Notes: generated from the letters alone by a model not told the origin. Numbered from the stretch's first letter, positions 35,201 to 43,977 are shown. The stretch is DNA of 64,000 bases from Flavobacteriales bacterium (GCA_020635725.1 JACJZF010000004.1:124001-188000), one strand, 5' to 3'. Numbers and translations are program-made.

Positions 35201-37068
35201 GGAAGCACGAGCTGGTTGCGGAGCATGCGGTTGTTGAATTGCTGGACAGCGGCCTGCATCGTGCGTTCCATTTCCATCGTGCGCACCACTTGCGAATGAA
35301 CGTGTTGCTCCCCCAGCTTGTCCGCCGCGAAGGAAAGCGCTCCTTCCGAATCGATGATCAGATAGCGACCTGTGGTCTTGGTCACGGCCACCGCGGCGCG
35401 CTCGTTCCGGAGGGCGCTGCTGCCGAAACTGAAGAAGGGGCGATCATGTCCAATGAGGTCCAGCACCGTCGGCATGATGTCGATGTGCTGCGTGACGCGT
35501 TCGACCTCCTCGTCCCGGATGGCCGATGGCATGTAGTAGAGCAGCGGCACATGGTAATCCGTGGCATCGCTGTAATGCTGACCGGTGCGGTCGATGTCAG
35601 CGGTGTGGTCGGCGGTGATCACGAACAAGGTGCGGTCGAACCAGGGCTGTTGGCTCGCGGCGGCGAAGAAACCACGCAGCGCGTCATCGGCGTATTGCAG
35701 GGACGCATGAATAGGCAACGGGCCGCCATTGAAACGCGCCGCATCCTGGGGCAGCAACCTATAGGGATGGTGCGAGCTCAGCGTGAAGACCGTGCTGTGG
35801 AAGGGCTCGCGTTCCTGCGAGAGCTGCTTCGAGAAGTACTGTAGGAAAGGCCGGTCCCAGATGCCCCAAGCGCCATCGTAGTCCTTCTGGTCAGGGTATT
35901 CGTTCATGCCCACGTAGCGCGCATAACCCGCGCTCTTCGCGAAGCCGTCGAAGCCCATGGTGCCGTTGCGCCCGCCGTGGTAGAAGCTCGTGGCGTAACC
36001 GTCGGCGGCGAGCACGCTTGCCAGGGAAGTGAAGGGCGTTTGGGCATAGGTCGAGGTGATGAAGGCCTCGTCCATCAGCTCTGGCATGGAAGCGGTGATG
36101 GCCGGAATGCCGTCGATGCTGCGGCGGCCGTTGGCATACGCGCGGGAGAAGTTCAGGCCATGCGCCATAAGCGAATCGAGGAAGGGCATGTAGCCTTCAC
36201 CGCCGGAAAGATGCGCGCTGTATGCAGCCGAGAAGCTCTCGAGGATGATCACGACCACGTTCGGCTTCGCTGGAAGCTTCGGTATTCCCAGAGCGAGGCT
36301 ATCGCTCCAGAATCTCGCAGGTACGTATCGGTGCTCCACGGGCCACAGGCGATCCGCTTCCTCCTTCGGCAGGTAGGTCTTCTCTTCCACCACAGGCTTG
36401 CCGATGCTGGTCATGATGGTGAAGGGTGTGTTGAGCACCACAGCGTAATAGGGCGGTGGTACGTGGTCGCCGGCGTTCATCACCCCGATTGGCATGAGCT
36501 GCACGCCGCCGCGCGCGAAGAGCACGAGCAAGGCTATAGCGACCACGCGCCAGGCGATGGCCCTGGTCGGCGTGAACGGAGCGTTCCCTTGAAGCCGTGC
36601 GCTCCGCCGGTAGGCCAGCCATGCGAGAGAGAGGCACGCGAGGAAGATCAGGATGATGTACCAGTAGTCCGATGCGAACACGGTGGCCAAGCTGCCGGTA
36701 TCGCCGCCGCCGGCCATGATGCCGAAGAGGTCGGCCGTGCTCCGCTTCAGCGTGAACTTGTAGTATTCGAGGTCGGTGCAGGAGAAGAAGAAGCCGGCTG
36801 CGTTCAGGATCAGGAAGACGATGTGCTTGAGACGGGCGAACCAGCCCTGTTCTGTCGGATTGATCAGGCAGAGCACCACCCAGGCTAGGTTCAGCCATGC
36901 GATGGCGAAGAGATCGAATCGCACGCCGCCGATGTACGCGGCCATGGGCACGTTCGGGAAGGCATCGCGGTTGAGCAGCACGAAGACGAGGCGTAGGAGG
37001 CTGTAGAGCAGGGCCAGTGCCGAGAGTCGGCTCAGCAGCACCAGCAAGGGCCCGCGCATTCGATGCAT
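35197..37068 (-). CDS. LTA-synthase-like alkaline-phosphatase-fold membrane transferase
   Basis: The 623-aa protein has five membrane helices in residues 10-200 and an extracytoplasmic sulfatase/LtaS-like domain. Metal ligand glutamate is in VVVIILESFSAAYSAHL (about 264-280). The nucleophile position is in ANGRRSIDGIPAI, apparently a serine where LtaS has threonine. Later blocks are FYHGGRNGTMGFDGF, and VITADHTAD (metal-binding D and H). Members of this family transfer phosphoglycerol or phosphoethanolamine to glycans or lipids. Four-base overlap with the lipid kinase gene; 30 nt after the GT39-like gene, with a GATCTTTG box 4 nt before the ATG. Confidence 0.9.
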   Translation of the reverse strand: MHRMRGPLLVLLSRLSALALLYSLLRLVFVLLNRDAFPNVPMAAYIGGVRFDLFAIAWLNLAWVVLCLINPTEQGWFARLKHIVFLILNAAGFFFSCTDLEYYKFTLKRSTADLFGIMAGGGDTGSLATVFASDYWYIILIFLACLSLAWLAYRRSARLQGNAPFTPTRAIAWRVVAIALLVLFARGGVQLMPIGVMNAGDHVPPPYYAVVLNTPFTIMTSIGKPVVEEKTYLPKEEADRLWPVEHRYVPARFWSDSLALGIPKLPAKPNVVVIILESFSAAYSAHLSGGEGYMPFLDSLMAHGLNFSRAYANGRRSIDGIPAITASMPELMDEAFITSTYAQTPFTSLASVLAADGYATSFYHGGRNGTMGFDGFAKSAGYARYVGMNEYPDQKDYDGAWGIWDRPFLQYFSKQLSQEREPFHSTVFTLSSHHPYRLLPQDAARFNGGPLPIHASLQYADDALRGFFAAASQQPWFDRTLFVITADHTADIDRTGQHYSDATDYHVPLLYYMPSAIRDEEVERVTQHIDIMPTVLDLIGHDRPFFSFGSSALRNERAAVAVTKTTGRYLIIDSEGALSFAADKLGEQHVHSQVVRTMEMERTMQAAVQQFNNRMLRNQLVLP

Positions 37069-37072
37069 GGGC

Positions 37073-37080
37073 CAAAGATC
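37073..37080 (-). promoter_or_regulatory. -7-like box GATCTTTG, 4 nt before the start
   Basis: One mismatch from TAnnTTTG; gives the transferase/lipid-kinase pair an internal promoter within the envelope operon. Confidence 0.45.
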
Positions 37081-37098
37081 CCGATTCGCCGGACACGT

Positions 37099-38583
37099 TC
37101 AGCGCACGACGGGGGAATAGAGCCAGCGTCCCTCCATGGTGCGATCCAGCTCCAGGGCGTAGTCCCACTGTATGAAGTGCATGACCTCGATCGGCCGGTC
37201 GCTGATCACGTATCGCACCTGTCCATCGCGCATCATCGCATCGAAGCGGCTCAGGTCGAAGGGCGGCGACTGGCTCCATTGGATGATGTCGCGCTGGGCC
37301 ACCAGCACTTGGTCCGCCAGTTCGATCTCCAGCGGGCTGCGGTAGGTGAGCACGATGTATTCATGGGCCGATAGGCTTGCCCGAAGCGATTGCCCTATGC
37401 GATGCTCGGCGTCCCATTCCCGCTGCAGTCGGGCCTCATCGCCAAAGGAGACGCGCCATTCGCGCAACGCGAGCAGCCGTGTCCCGGCGAAGAGCAGGCA
37501 TTGCACCAGGAGCAGCAGCTTCAGCGCGCGGGCTGACTCACGCCGCAGCCAGGCAGCCGAGGCGATGAAGGCGATCAGGAGCAGCTCGAAGAAGTAGTTG
37601 TAGTCGCTGCCCGATTTCAGCGCAGCGGCAATGCCGAAGACCAGCACCGGCGCGAGCCAAAGTGCCAGGAGGCGCCGCGGCGGGGAGGACTCGCGGAGCC
37701 AGCGCAAGGCCAGGGAGAGCGCGATGAGGAGCCAGCCGGCAAGGCCCCAAAGCTGCGGACTGCGCAGGAGATGCTCCAGATAGCCGGTGCTGATTCCGTT
37801 GCGGAGGCCATCGACCACGTTCGTGAGGAAGAGGTCCATGCGCTCGCCGTGCAGGAGGAGCAGTCCGGTGAGAATGATACCGGCACTGAAGGCGATCACG
37901 AAGAGAAGCGCGGCCCGCCAGGCGCGCATGGCCAGGAGACTGAGGGGCATCAACCCGATGAGCAGCACGGCGGTCTGCTTGCTCAGCAGCGCCAGTGCCG
38001 TGCACAGTCCGGCGAGTATCAGTTCGGGCGTGCCGCTCCTGCCTTCGCGACGCGTGGCCCACCGCAGCATGAAGAGCACCGCGAAGACGAAGAAGAGCGC
38101 GTACAGCGCATCGACGCGCGAATAGAAATGCGGGCTGAACGCCAGGCTCGTGAGCGCTGCGGCGGACAGGGAAGACCATTGGCCAGCCCCTGCGGCACGT
38201 GCGGCCAACGCGACGGCCAGCATGGTGAGCAGGTTGAGGAGCAACGCGAATGCGCGGCTGATCTGTTGCAGGCCGCGTGCGTCGTCCGCGGCGATGCCCA
38301 GCGCGCGGCAGAGCCGCCCGGTGATCACGTGGTACGCGGGAGTGTATTGCACCACCGCGAATGGCGGCTGCTCGGGATCCATGTAGATGGCCTCGCCGCG
38401 CACCACGCGTTGGATGCCGTGCAGCACGTTCAGCTCGGAGCCGCCGAAATCGATGCTGTGATCGGCCATCACCTGCACGCGAAGGCCGAGCGCGAGCACG
38501 CTCGCCGCCACCAAGGATGCCGCCAGCAGGAAGGAGAGTCGGTCGTGCAGCGTGGGTCGCACCGGGGCAAGGTAGGCGCTCAA
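37099..38583 (-). CDS. Polytopic glycosyltransferase, GT39/ArnT-like
   Basis: This 494-aa membrane protein has about eleven helices and a first outer loop with DFGGSELNVLHGI and YMDPEQPPFAVVQYTPAYH. Acidic residues in that loop are typical of GT-C enzymes, which use polyprenyl-phosphate sugars on the periplasmic side. No closer family is recognised. It overlaps the methyltransferase gene by 4 nt and lies downstream of a GT2 dolichol-phosphate-mannose-synthase-like gene, which could supply the lipid-linked sugar. Confidence 0.75.
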   Translation of the reverse strand: MSAYLAPVRPTLHDRLSFLLAASLVAASVLALGLRVQVMADHSIDFGGSELNVLHGIQRVVRGEAIYMDPEQPPFAVVQYTPAYHVITGRLCRALGIAADDARGLQQISRAFALLLNLLTMLAVALAARAAGAGQWSSLSAAALTSLAFSPHFYSRVDALYALFFVFAVLFMLRWATRREGRSGTPELILAGLCTALALLSKQTAVLLIGLMPLSLLAMRAWRAALLFVIAFSAGIILTGLLLLHGERMDLFLTNVVDGLRNGISTGYLEHLLRSPQLWGLAGWLLIALSLALRWLRESSPPRRLLALWLAPVLVFGIAAALKSGSDYNYFFELLLIAFIASAAWLRRESARALKLLLLVQCLLFAGTRLLALREWRVSFGDEARLQREWDAEHRIGQSLRASLSAHEYIVLTYRSPLEIELADQVLVAQRDIIQWSQSPPFDLSRFDAMMRDGQVRYVISDRPIEVMHFIQWDYALELDRTMEGRWLYSPVVR

Positions 38584-39278
38584 CCGAGCGGCTTCCGCGC
38601 TACGGCGATGAGCGACCTGCCGACGCCATGCGCGATGACGGGATCGAGCAGTCGGGAAACCGGCACGATGCGGCGATCCCAGAAGCGCATCTGCGCGGCG
38701 GTGGGCGCTGCGCTGCGCAGCAAGACCTTATTGCCCAGCGAAAGCATCGCGCCCATGCTGTCGAGATAGCGCAATCGTACCAGCTGGGCTTCTGCCGGGA
38801 GCTCTTGCCGGAGGCTGCTTTTCGTGTAGCGCCGGTAGTGGCCGATCGCGCGATCGAACGGACTGAAGAGCGCGTTGAAGGCGGGCACGAGGATGACCAC
38901 GTGGCCCCCCGGACGCAATGCCCTGTAGGCCTGCTCCAACTCCGTCCGCGCGTCGCGGATATGCTCGATCACATCGATGTAGAGGACGCTGTCGAAGTCG
39001 CGGCCTTGCACAGCAGCGATGGTGCCTGCGATGCGCTCAGCGCCCAGGAGCATGGGTGATGCGATGGTATCGGGCACTTGACCCAGCAATTCCGCATCGG
39101 GCTCGAGGAAGGTCCAGGACTTGACCGCCGCGTTGATCAGGTGATCCGCGTTGGCGCCGATGCCGCAGCCCACCTCCAGCACATCGCCGTGGATATGGGG
39201 CAAGAGCTCCTTGGCGAAGTAGCGCTTCCAGTTGAGCGCCTCGCGGAAGAGGTGCAGCTCGTGGCCCGGGTATCTCAT
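38580..39278 (-). CDS. Class I SAM-dependent methyltransferase
   Basis: The 232-aa protein has the Rossmann motif I DVLEVGCGIGANADHL (about residues 31-46), FLEPD for motif II, and VLYIDVIEHIRD (about 94-105) for the post-I/motif IV block. ALRPGGHVVILVP follows. This pattern is common in methyltransferases of polysaccharide and lipid biosynthesis. The start chosen is the ATG that overlaps the upstream GT2 stop (ATGA); its own stop overlaps the GT39-like start in the same way. The longer upstream reading is a shadow of the GT2 gene. Confidence 0.9.
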   Translation of the reverse strand: MRYPGHELHLFREALNWKRYFAKELLPHIHGDVLEVGCGIGANADHLINAAVKSWTFLEPDAELLGQVPDTIASPMLLGAERIAGTIAAVQGRDFDSVLYIDVIEHIRDARTELEQAYRALRPGGHVVILVPAFNALFSPFDRAIGHYRRYTKSSLRQELPAEAQLVRLRYLDSMGAMLSLGNKVLLRSAAPTAAQMRFWDRRIVPVSRLLDPVIAHGVGRSLIAVARKPLG

Positions 39279-40201
39279 TCCCGAGGCGGAAGAACCCGGT
39301 AAAGACGGCGCGCCGTGCGATCGCGGCGGGCGTTGCTCACCATTAACAGGCCGATGGCGAAGAAGCCCAGGCACAGCAGGGTGCCGTTGAAGAGCGATGC
39401 GGAGAGCACGCTGGCCCAACCAGGTATGGCCCACGCGGTGAAGAGGCGGATGCCGATGATGAAGGCGATGGAAAGCAGGAAAACGATGGCGAGCAGCAGG
39501 AAGGCGCGGAGCAGGGCGCGCAGCAGCTCGTCGCTGTATTCCATCAGCGATTGGAAGGCGTGAAGGCCCAGGCCATGGTAACCCATCTTGGAACGGCCAT
39601 CGAAGCGCTTGCGGCGGTCGCGCACGATGATGCGCTGGGCCACACGCTGCCGTGAGAGGAAGGCGGCGTAATGCGTGAAGGAGCGCGCCAGCACGGCCTC
39701 GATCACCGGGCGGTGGATCAGGCTGTAATTGCCGAAGCGGATGCTACGGCCAGCAACCAGGCGGAACAGGAGGCGATAGAACCAGTAGCCGAGGCGGAAG
39801 AAGGGCGGCTCGGAGCGCTTACCGCGTGCCACGAACACGATGGGCGCATCGGTTACCGCCAAGAGCTCCGTGATGGCCGTGGGGTCGTCCTCGCCATCGC
39901 TGTCCATGACGATGAACCGATCGGCCGACAGCTCCGAGGCGTGGATCAGGCCTTGGTGGATCGCCTCCTGGTGCCCCATGTTATAGGGAAGGGCGATGAC
40001 CTGAAGCTCCAGATTGGGAGCCACGAGGCGCGTGCGGGCCAGCAGATCGGCGGTGCCATCGGTGCTGGCATCATCCACCAGGATGAGCTTGAAATGCAGC
40101 GGTAGGGCAGCGAGCACCTGCTCCAACTCGCGGATGAAGCGAACGGCCACTTCCCCCTCGTTGAAGCAGGGCGCGATGATGGCGACATGGCCTGATTCCA
40201 T
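39275..40201 (-). CDS. Membrane-anchored family 2 glycosyltransferase (DPM1/GtrB-like)
   Basis: The 308-aa protein begins with the GT-A fold: VAIIAPCFNEGEVAVRFI, LILVDDASTDGT, NMGHQEAIHQGL and FIVMDSDGEDDP (the D-x-D region). It ends with two or three transmembrane helices (about 225-290, LLLAIVFLLSIAFIIGI). This is the plan of polyprenyl-phosphate sugar synthases such as GtrB. It is the first gene of a five-gene overlapping operon (to 34340). The frame is open further upstream, but the ATG at 40201 starts exactly at the domain. Confidence 0.88.
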   Translation of the reverse strand: MESGHVAIIAPCFNEGEVAVRFIRELEQVLAALPLHFKLILVDDASTDGTADLLARTRLVAPNLELQVIALPYNMGHQEAIHQGLIHASELSADRFIVMDSDGEDDPTAITELLAVTDAPIVFVARGKRSEPPFFRLGYWFYRLLFRLVAGRSIRFGNYSLIHRPVIEAVLARSFTHYAAFLSRQRVAQRIIVRDRRKRFDGRSKMGYHGLGLHAFQSLMEYSDELLRALLRAFLLLAIVFLLSIAFIIGIRLFTAWAIPGWASVLSASLFNGTLLCLGFFAIGLLMVSNARRDRTARRLYRVLPPRE

Positions 40202-40493
40202 CACCGGCGAAGTAACGGTGCAGCAGCGTGCCGCGCCCGGGATGGCAGCGGCGGCTGGCCGCGCGCCGCGACCTGCGCCTGGCAGCGGCGGAGGGGCGAC
40301 CAGCGGAAGCCACCGCAGCGCGCCAGGCGCGGAAGCGGCGAAGGCCACCACAGCGGACAGCCCGCAAGGCGCCCAAACCATGCAGCGAGCAGTTGTCCGT
40401 TGTCAGTTGACAGGGATGCCTTGGTTGATGGGCTGAACATCGCGCTGTGAGGACCGGGAAGCGTGGACCCGGTCTGAGACCTACCGCCTCCGA
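40202..40493. other. Gene-free divergent region between GT2 and E1 genes
   Basis: About 290 nt with no credible gene. It is GC-rich with alternating Arg/Ala-type shadows. It contains the GTTGTC repeat copy (40392-40413), and the E1 promoter box follows at 40494. A minus-strand TTACTTCG six bases before the GT2 ATG may be its promoter. Confidence 0.5.
40392..40413. repeat. Second copy of the GTTGTC-type repeat
   Basis: Twenty-two bases identical to 5068-5089 inside the mutase linker repeat, here in intergenic DNA about 80 nt before the E1 promoter box. Only the left part of the larger inverted repeat is present. Confidence 0.8.
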
Positions 40494-40501
40494 TACCTTT
40501 G
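40494..40501 (+). promoter_or_regulatory. -7 promoter box TACCTTTG for E1
   Basis: Perfect TAnnTTTG match, 27 nt before the E1 ATG. Confidence 0.6.
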
Positions 40502-40528
40502 GCGCCCGACTGCCCCAGGCAGCTATCC

Positions 40529-42592
40529 ATGGCCACACTGACCACCGAGGACCGCCAGCTCCGATTCGAGCGCGGCACGCACAGCGACGCATTCCTGATC
40601 GAGACCTACGAGAAGCTGGTTTACCCACGCATCATCGAGGAGAAGATGCTCAGCCTGCTGCGGCAGGGGAAGATCAGCAAGTGGTTCAGCGGCATCGGTC
40701 AGGAGGCGATCAGCGTGGGCGCTGCCATGGCCTTGCACGGCGACGAGTACATCCTGCCGATGCACCGCAACCTGGGCGTGTTCACCACGCGCGACATGCC
40801 GTTCCGGAAACTCTTCGCGCAATGGCAGGGCAAGGCCACCGGCTACAGCAAGGGCCGCGAGCGCAGCTTCCACTTCGGCAGCCAGGAGCATAAAGTGGTG
40901 GGCATGATCAGCCACCTCGGGCCGCAGCTCGGCATCGCCGATGGCATCGCGCTGGCGCACAAACTGAAGAAGGAGAACCGGTGCACCATCGTGTTCACCG
41001 GCGATGGCGCCACCAGCGAGGGCGACTTCCACGAGAGCGTGAACGTGGCCGCGGTGTGGGACCTGCCGGTGCTCTTCATCATCGAGAACAACGGCTACGG
41101 CCTCAGCACGCCCAGCAGTGAGCAGTTCCGCATGAAGAGCTTCACGGATAAGGCCGTGGGCTATGGCATCGAGGCGGTGCAGATCGCGGGCAACAACATC
41201 CTGGAGGTGTACGACAACCTCGCCCGCCTGGCCGACAGCGTTCGCGAGAACCCGCGTCCGATCCTGGTGGAGTGCATGACCTTCAGGATGCGCGGTCACG
41301 AGGAGGCCAGCGGCACCAAGTACGTACCGAAGGAGCTCTTCGAGGTGTGGGGCAAGAAGGACCCCGTGATGAATTACGAGGCCTGGCTGCTGAAGATCGG
41401 CGTGCTGAGCGTAGCGAAGCGCGATGAGATCCGTACGCGGTTGAAAGATGGCATCGAGGCTGACCTGAAGCACGCGTTCGAGGAGCCGGAACCCGTGCCG
41501 GTGGAAACCGCCGAGGTCGCTGACGTGTACGCTACGGTTGCCGATGGCACCCGTAGCGTCGACCCACCGGGTCGACCTACTGCGTTATCCATGAAACCGG
41601 ACCAGACCGGCGCCCCTGAGAAGCGCATGATCGACGCCATCCAGCAAGGCCTTGCCCAGAGCATGGAGCGCCACCCGGAGTTGGTGTTGATGGGGCAGGA
41701 CATCGCGGAGTACGGTGGTGCGTTCAAGATCACCGAGGGATTCGTGGAGCAGTTCGGCAAGGATCGCGTGCGCAACACGCCCTTGTGCGAGAGCGCGATC
41801 CTGGGCGCCTCGCTCGGCCTCAGCATCAAGGGCATGAAGGCCATGATGGAGATGCAGTTCGCCGATTTCGTCAGCGAGGGCATCACGCAGATCTGCAACA
41901 ACCTGGCGAAGATCCACTACCGCTGGGGGCAGAACGCCGATGTGGTGGTGCGCATGCCCACCGGCGCCGGGGTGGGTGCGGGGCCCTTCCACAGCCAGAG
42001 TAACGAGATGTGGTTCGTGAAGACACCCGGACTGAAGGTGGCTTACCCGAGCAACCCTTACGACGCCAAGGGCCTGCTCATGACCGCCTTCGACGATCCG
42101 AACCCGGTGATGTTCTTCGAGCACAAGGCCATGTACCGCAGCATCACCGGCTCGGTTCCTGAACAGCCGTACGGCATCCCCTTCGGCAAGGCACGTGTGG
42201 TGCGCGAGGGCTCAGCGCTCAGCATCATCACCTACGGCATGGGCGTGCACTGGGCAACAGAAGTCGCGGACGAAATGGTCACAGCGAGCGGAGCGAAGCT
42301 GGCTTGTGAGGTCGTAGACCTGCGTACGCTGGTTCCGCTGGATGTCGAAACCATTCTGACCAGCGTGAAGAAGACCGGCAAGGTGCTGCTGCTGCATGAG
42401 GATACGCTCACCGCTGGCTTCGGTGGCGAGTTGGCCGCGATCATCGCCGAGCACGCCTTCGAATATTTGGATGCGCCGATCGTGCGCGTGGCCAGCTGGG
42501 ATACGCCTGTGCCCTTTGCCATCCCGCTGGAGCAGGGCTTCCTGCCGAAGGGGCGGTTGAAGGCGGCTGTGGAGCGGTTGGTGGAGTATTAG
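40529..42592 (+). CDS. 2-oxo acid dehydrogenase E1, alpha and beta subunits fused
   Basis: The 687-aa protein joins E1 alpha (about 1-330) and E1 beta (about 355-687). Alpha contains the phosphate-thiamine motif GDGATSEGDFHE ... IENN (about 160-195) and WFSGIGQEAISVGAAM. Beta contains MGQDIAEYGGAFKITEG, FADFVSEGITQICNNLAKIH and MPTGAGVGAGPFHSQSNE. It decarboxylates pyruvate or branched-chain 2-oxo acids with thiamine diphosphate, feeding an E2/E3 complex; features such as WFSGIGQE lean to branched-chain type. The fusion is normal in Bacteroidota. What is odd is that the linker RSVDPPGRPT is encoded by a REP element (41547-41577). The start is the ATG at 40529, which begins the E1 domain. Confidence 0.93.
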   Translation: MATLTTEDRQLRFERGTHSDAFLIETYEKLVYPRIIEEKMLSLLRQGKISKWFSGIGQEAISVGAAMALHGDEYILPMHRNLGVFTTRDMPFRKLFAQWQGKATGYSKGRERSFHFGSQEHKVVGMISHLGPQLGIADGIALAHKLKKENRCTIVFTGDGATSEGDFHESVNVAAVWDLPVLFIIENNGYGLSTPSSEQFRMKSFTDKAVGYGIEAVQIAGNNILEVYDNLARLADSVRENPRPILVECMTFRMRGHEEASGTKYVPKELFEVWGKKDPVMNYEAWLLKIGVLSVAKRDEIRTRLKDGIEADLKHAFEEPEPVPVETAEVADVYATVADGTRSVDPPGRPTALSMKPDQTGAPEKRMIDAIQQGLAQSMERHPELVLMGQDIAEYGGAFKITEGFVEQFGKDRVRNTPLCESAILGASLGLSIKGMKAMMEMQFADFVSEGITQICNNLAKIHYRWGQNADVVVRMPTGAGVGAGPFHSQSNEMWFVKTPGLKVAYPSNPYDAKGLLMTAFDDPNPVMFFEHKAMYRSITGSVPEQPYGIPFGKARVVREGSALSIITYGMGVHWATEVADEMVTASGAKLACEVVDLRTLVPLDVETILTSVKKTGKVLLLHEDTLTAGFGGELAAIIAEHAFEYLDAPIVRVASWDTPVPFAIPLEQGFLPKGRLKAAVERLVEY
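41547..41577 (+). repeat. REP element C inside the E1 alpha-beta linker
   Basis: Identical to REP copy A except at one position (30 of 31): GCACCC, GTAG (41553-41556), then GTCGACCCACCGGGTCGAC (41558-41576). It lies in frame in the linker of the E1 fusion and is read as GTRSVDPPGRP. It is about 39 kb from the RAYT gene. Confidence 0.85.
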
Positions 42593-42595
42593 CCT

Positions 42596-42961
42596 CTAAT
42601 CGGGAGGTAGATTGTCTTTGAACTTGGTGTAGAAGTGCTCCCGAAAGAGCCGGTCTATGATTGGTGCGCCTTTACAGGTCCACTCATTTCTGTCCGGCTC
42701 GGGGTCGCGCGTTAGGTGTGAAATGCGATGTGCGCGAATGATAAAGTTCAATAGGACTTCATAGTCAGGATCGCGGAGAGTTGAGATAGGGTACAACTCT
42801 AGTCCAAAGTCTTCCACATTAATGTCGAATCCCGTCTTGGAACCCTTTACGAGCTTGTACGGTGGCTTTTTCCAATGAGCCTTGATGCCGAGGAACTCAA
42901 GGAGCAGCCTCCCCGCGACACAGGTTCCCAACTCTAGCGCTGGCCCGACGGTCTTGTGCAA
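42596..42961 (-). CDS. Hypothetical protein, low-GC insert
   Basis: I do not recognise this 121-aa protein. It is soluble, with segments WKKPPYKLVKGSKTGFDINV and DYEVLLNFIIRAHRISHL and a C-terminal EHFYTKFKDNLPPD. Codon use and base composition (many A/T third positions) contrast with the flanking E1 gene, so it is probably a recent arrival. A 12-nt perfect palindrome lies 7 nt before the ATG. It converges with E1, whose stop lies 3 nt away. Confidence 0.55.
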   Translation of the reverse strand: MHKTVGPALELGTCVAGRLLLEFLGIKAHWKKPPYKLVKGSKTGFDINVEDFGLELYPISTLRDPDYEVLLNFIIRAHRISHLTRDPEPDRNEWTCKGAPIIDRLFREHFYTKFKDNLPPD

Positions 42962-42968
42962 TGCAACG

Positions 42969-42980
42969 TTATTGCAATAA
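42969..42980. promoter_or_regulatory. Perfect palindrome TTATTGCAATAA
   Basis: It lies 7 nt before the start of the hypothetical gene at 42961, within a larger imperfect palindrome ATGC...GCAT (42961-42984). Could be an operator. Confidence 0.4.
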
Positions 42981-43116
42981 GCATTTTACTGGGCCAGTTT
43001 CCATTCGAAATCGGCTTGCGTCAGATTTGGCCAATCAGGTTGCATGGCATCGAATCTAATTCTCGCTGTCGTGAGATTAAGTCACTCCTGCGGATCTGTG
43101 ATCGTGCTCCCAGCCC

Positions 43117-43725
43117 CTAGTCCACCACTTTCTCAAGATCCGGCTTCAGTACATACTCCAACGCGATGCGCGCCAGCGCCAGGCAGGGGATCATCCATTC
43201 GCTGTTCTCCTCGCCCAGCCACAGGAGTAGTCCGAAACTAACGTAGCCCATCAGCATCAGCACCGTGCCTTTCCGCATCATGCTACCCACCAGTTCCTGC
43301 CAGAACAGCTTGTCGCGTCGGAAAAGGAAGCGGTCCAGCGCGATGGCGACCAGGTAGGCGATTGCCAGCGCGATCATCGCATCGCCCCACACGGCGCTTG
43401 GCCGCTCCAACATGTTGCCGCCTTTGCGCGGGTATTCGCCAAGGGCAGAGCCGAGGGCTTGGGCGAACATGTAGTTGATGATGATGAGGGGGACGCTAGC
43501 GGTGAGGACCGTGATGGCACTCGGTTGGCCGTGGCGGCGCATGGCCAGTGGCCGTGAGCTATATAGCACGATCATGCTCACAAGGTCCAATTGCAGAGCG
43601 AAGAGGAACAGGAACCCCGAACCGCCTGTGGCGATGCCATGGGCAGCCAGCGCCAAGTAGCTCATTAGGGTAATGTTCCTGCCGCGAATGAGGTTCACTC
43701 GGCTAAGGAAAGGGTTGCGTGCCAT
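43117..43725 (-). CDS. Polytopic membrane protein, function unknown
   Basis: The 202-aa protein has about five hydrophobic helices, including YLALAAHGIATGGSGFLFLF, ITVLTASVPLIIINYMFAQA, IALAIAYLVAIALDRFLF and LMLMGYVSFGLLLWLG. I do not recognise the family; DUF-type inner-membrane proteins of this length are common. The start is uncertain: ATG at 43725 (MARNPFLSRVN) is preferred over one at 43773. No partner genes are adjacent and the gene is probably monocistronic. Confidence 0.7.
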   Translation of the reverse strand: MARNPFLSRVNLIRGRNITLMSYLALAAHGIATGGSGFLFLFALQLDLVSMIVLYSSRPLAMRRHGQPSAITVLTASVPLIIINYMFAQALGSALGEYPRKGGNMLERPSAVWGDAMIALAIAYLVAIALDRFLFRRDKLFWQELVGSMMRKGTVLMLMGYVSFGLLLWLGEENSEWMIPCLALARIALEYVLKPDLEKVVD

Positions 43726-43832
43726 GGGCGCGTTATTCCCCTTCCCACCAACCACCCGCAACGCCCCCGACACCTCATCCCCGCAGAACGCTGCCCCGGC
43801 AACGTCATGGCAGTGCAGGGCGTCAACACGGC

Positions 43833-43904
43833 ATGAGACCTCTGCTCGCCGTCCTTCTGTTCACCAGTTCAGCCGTGCAGGCGCAGCCACAGCACATCAA
43901 CTAA
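43833..43904 (+). pseudogene. Orphan signal peptide, remnant of a secreted-protein gene
   Basis: A 23-codon frame encodes a textbook signal peptide (MRPLLAVLLFTSSAVQAQ, cleavage after AQA) and then PQHIN and a TAA stop. The same frame continues with YFRKVSRLRGPCLPLANF for a further stretch. No mature domain follows. It may be what is left of a secreted gene after deletion, or a very short secreted peptide. A small imperfect hairpin with the loop region CGTCTTCGG follows near 43917-43936. Confidence 0.4.
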
Positions 43905-43977
43905 TACTTCCGCAAGGTCTCCCGTCTTCGGGGACCCTGCCTACCGCTTGCGAACTTTCGATCCGTGAACCGGTCGT

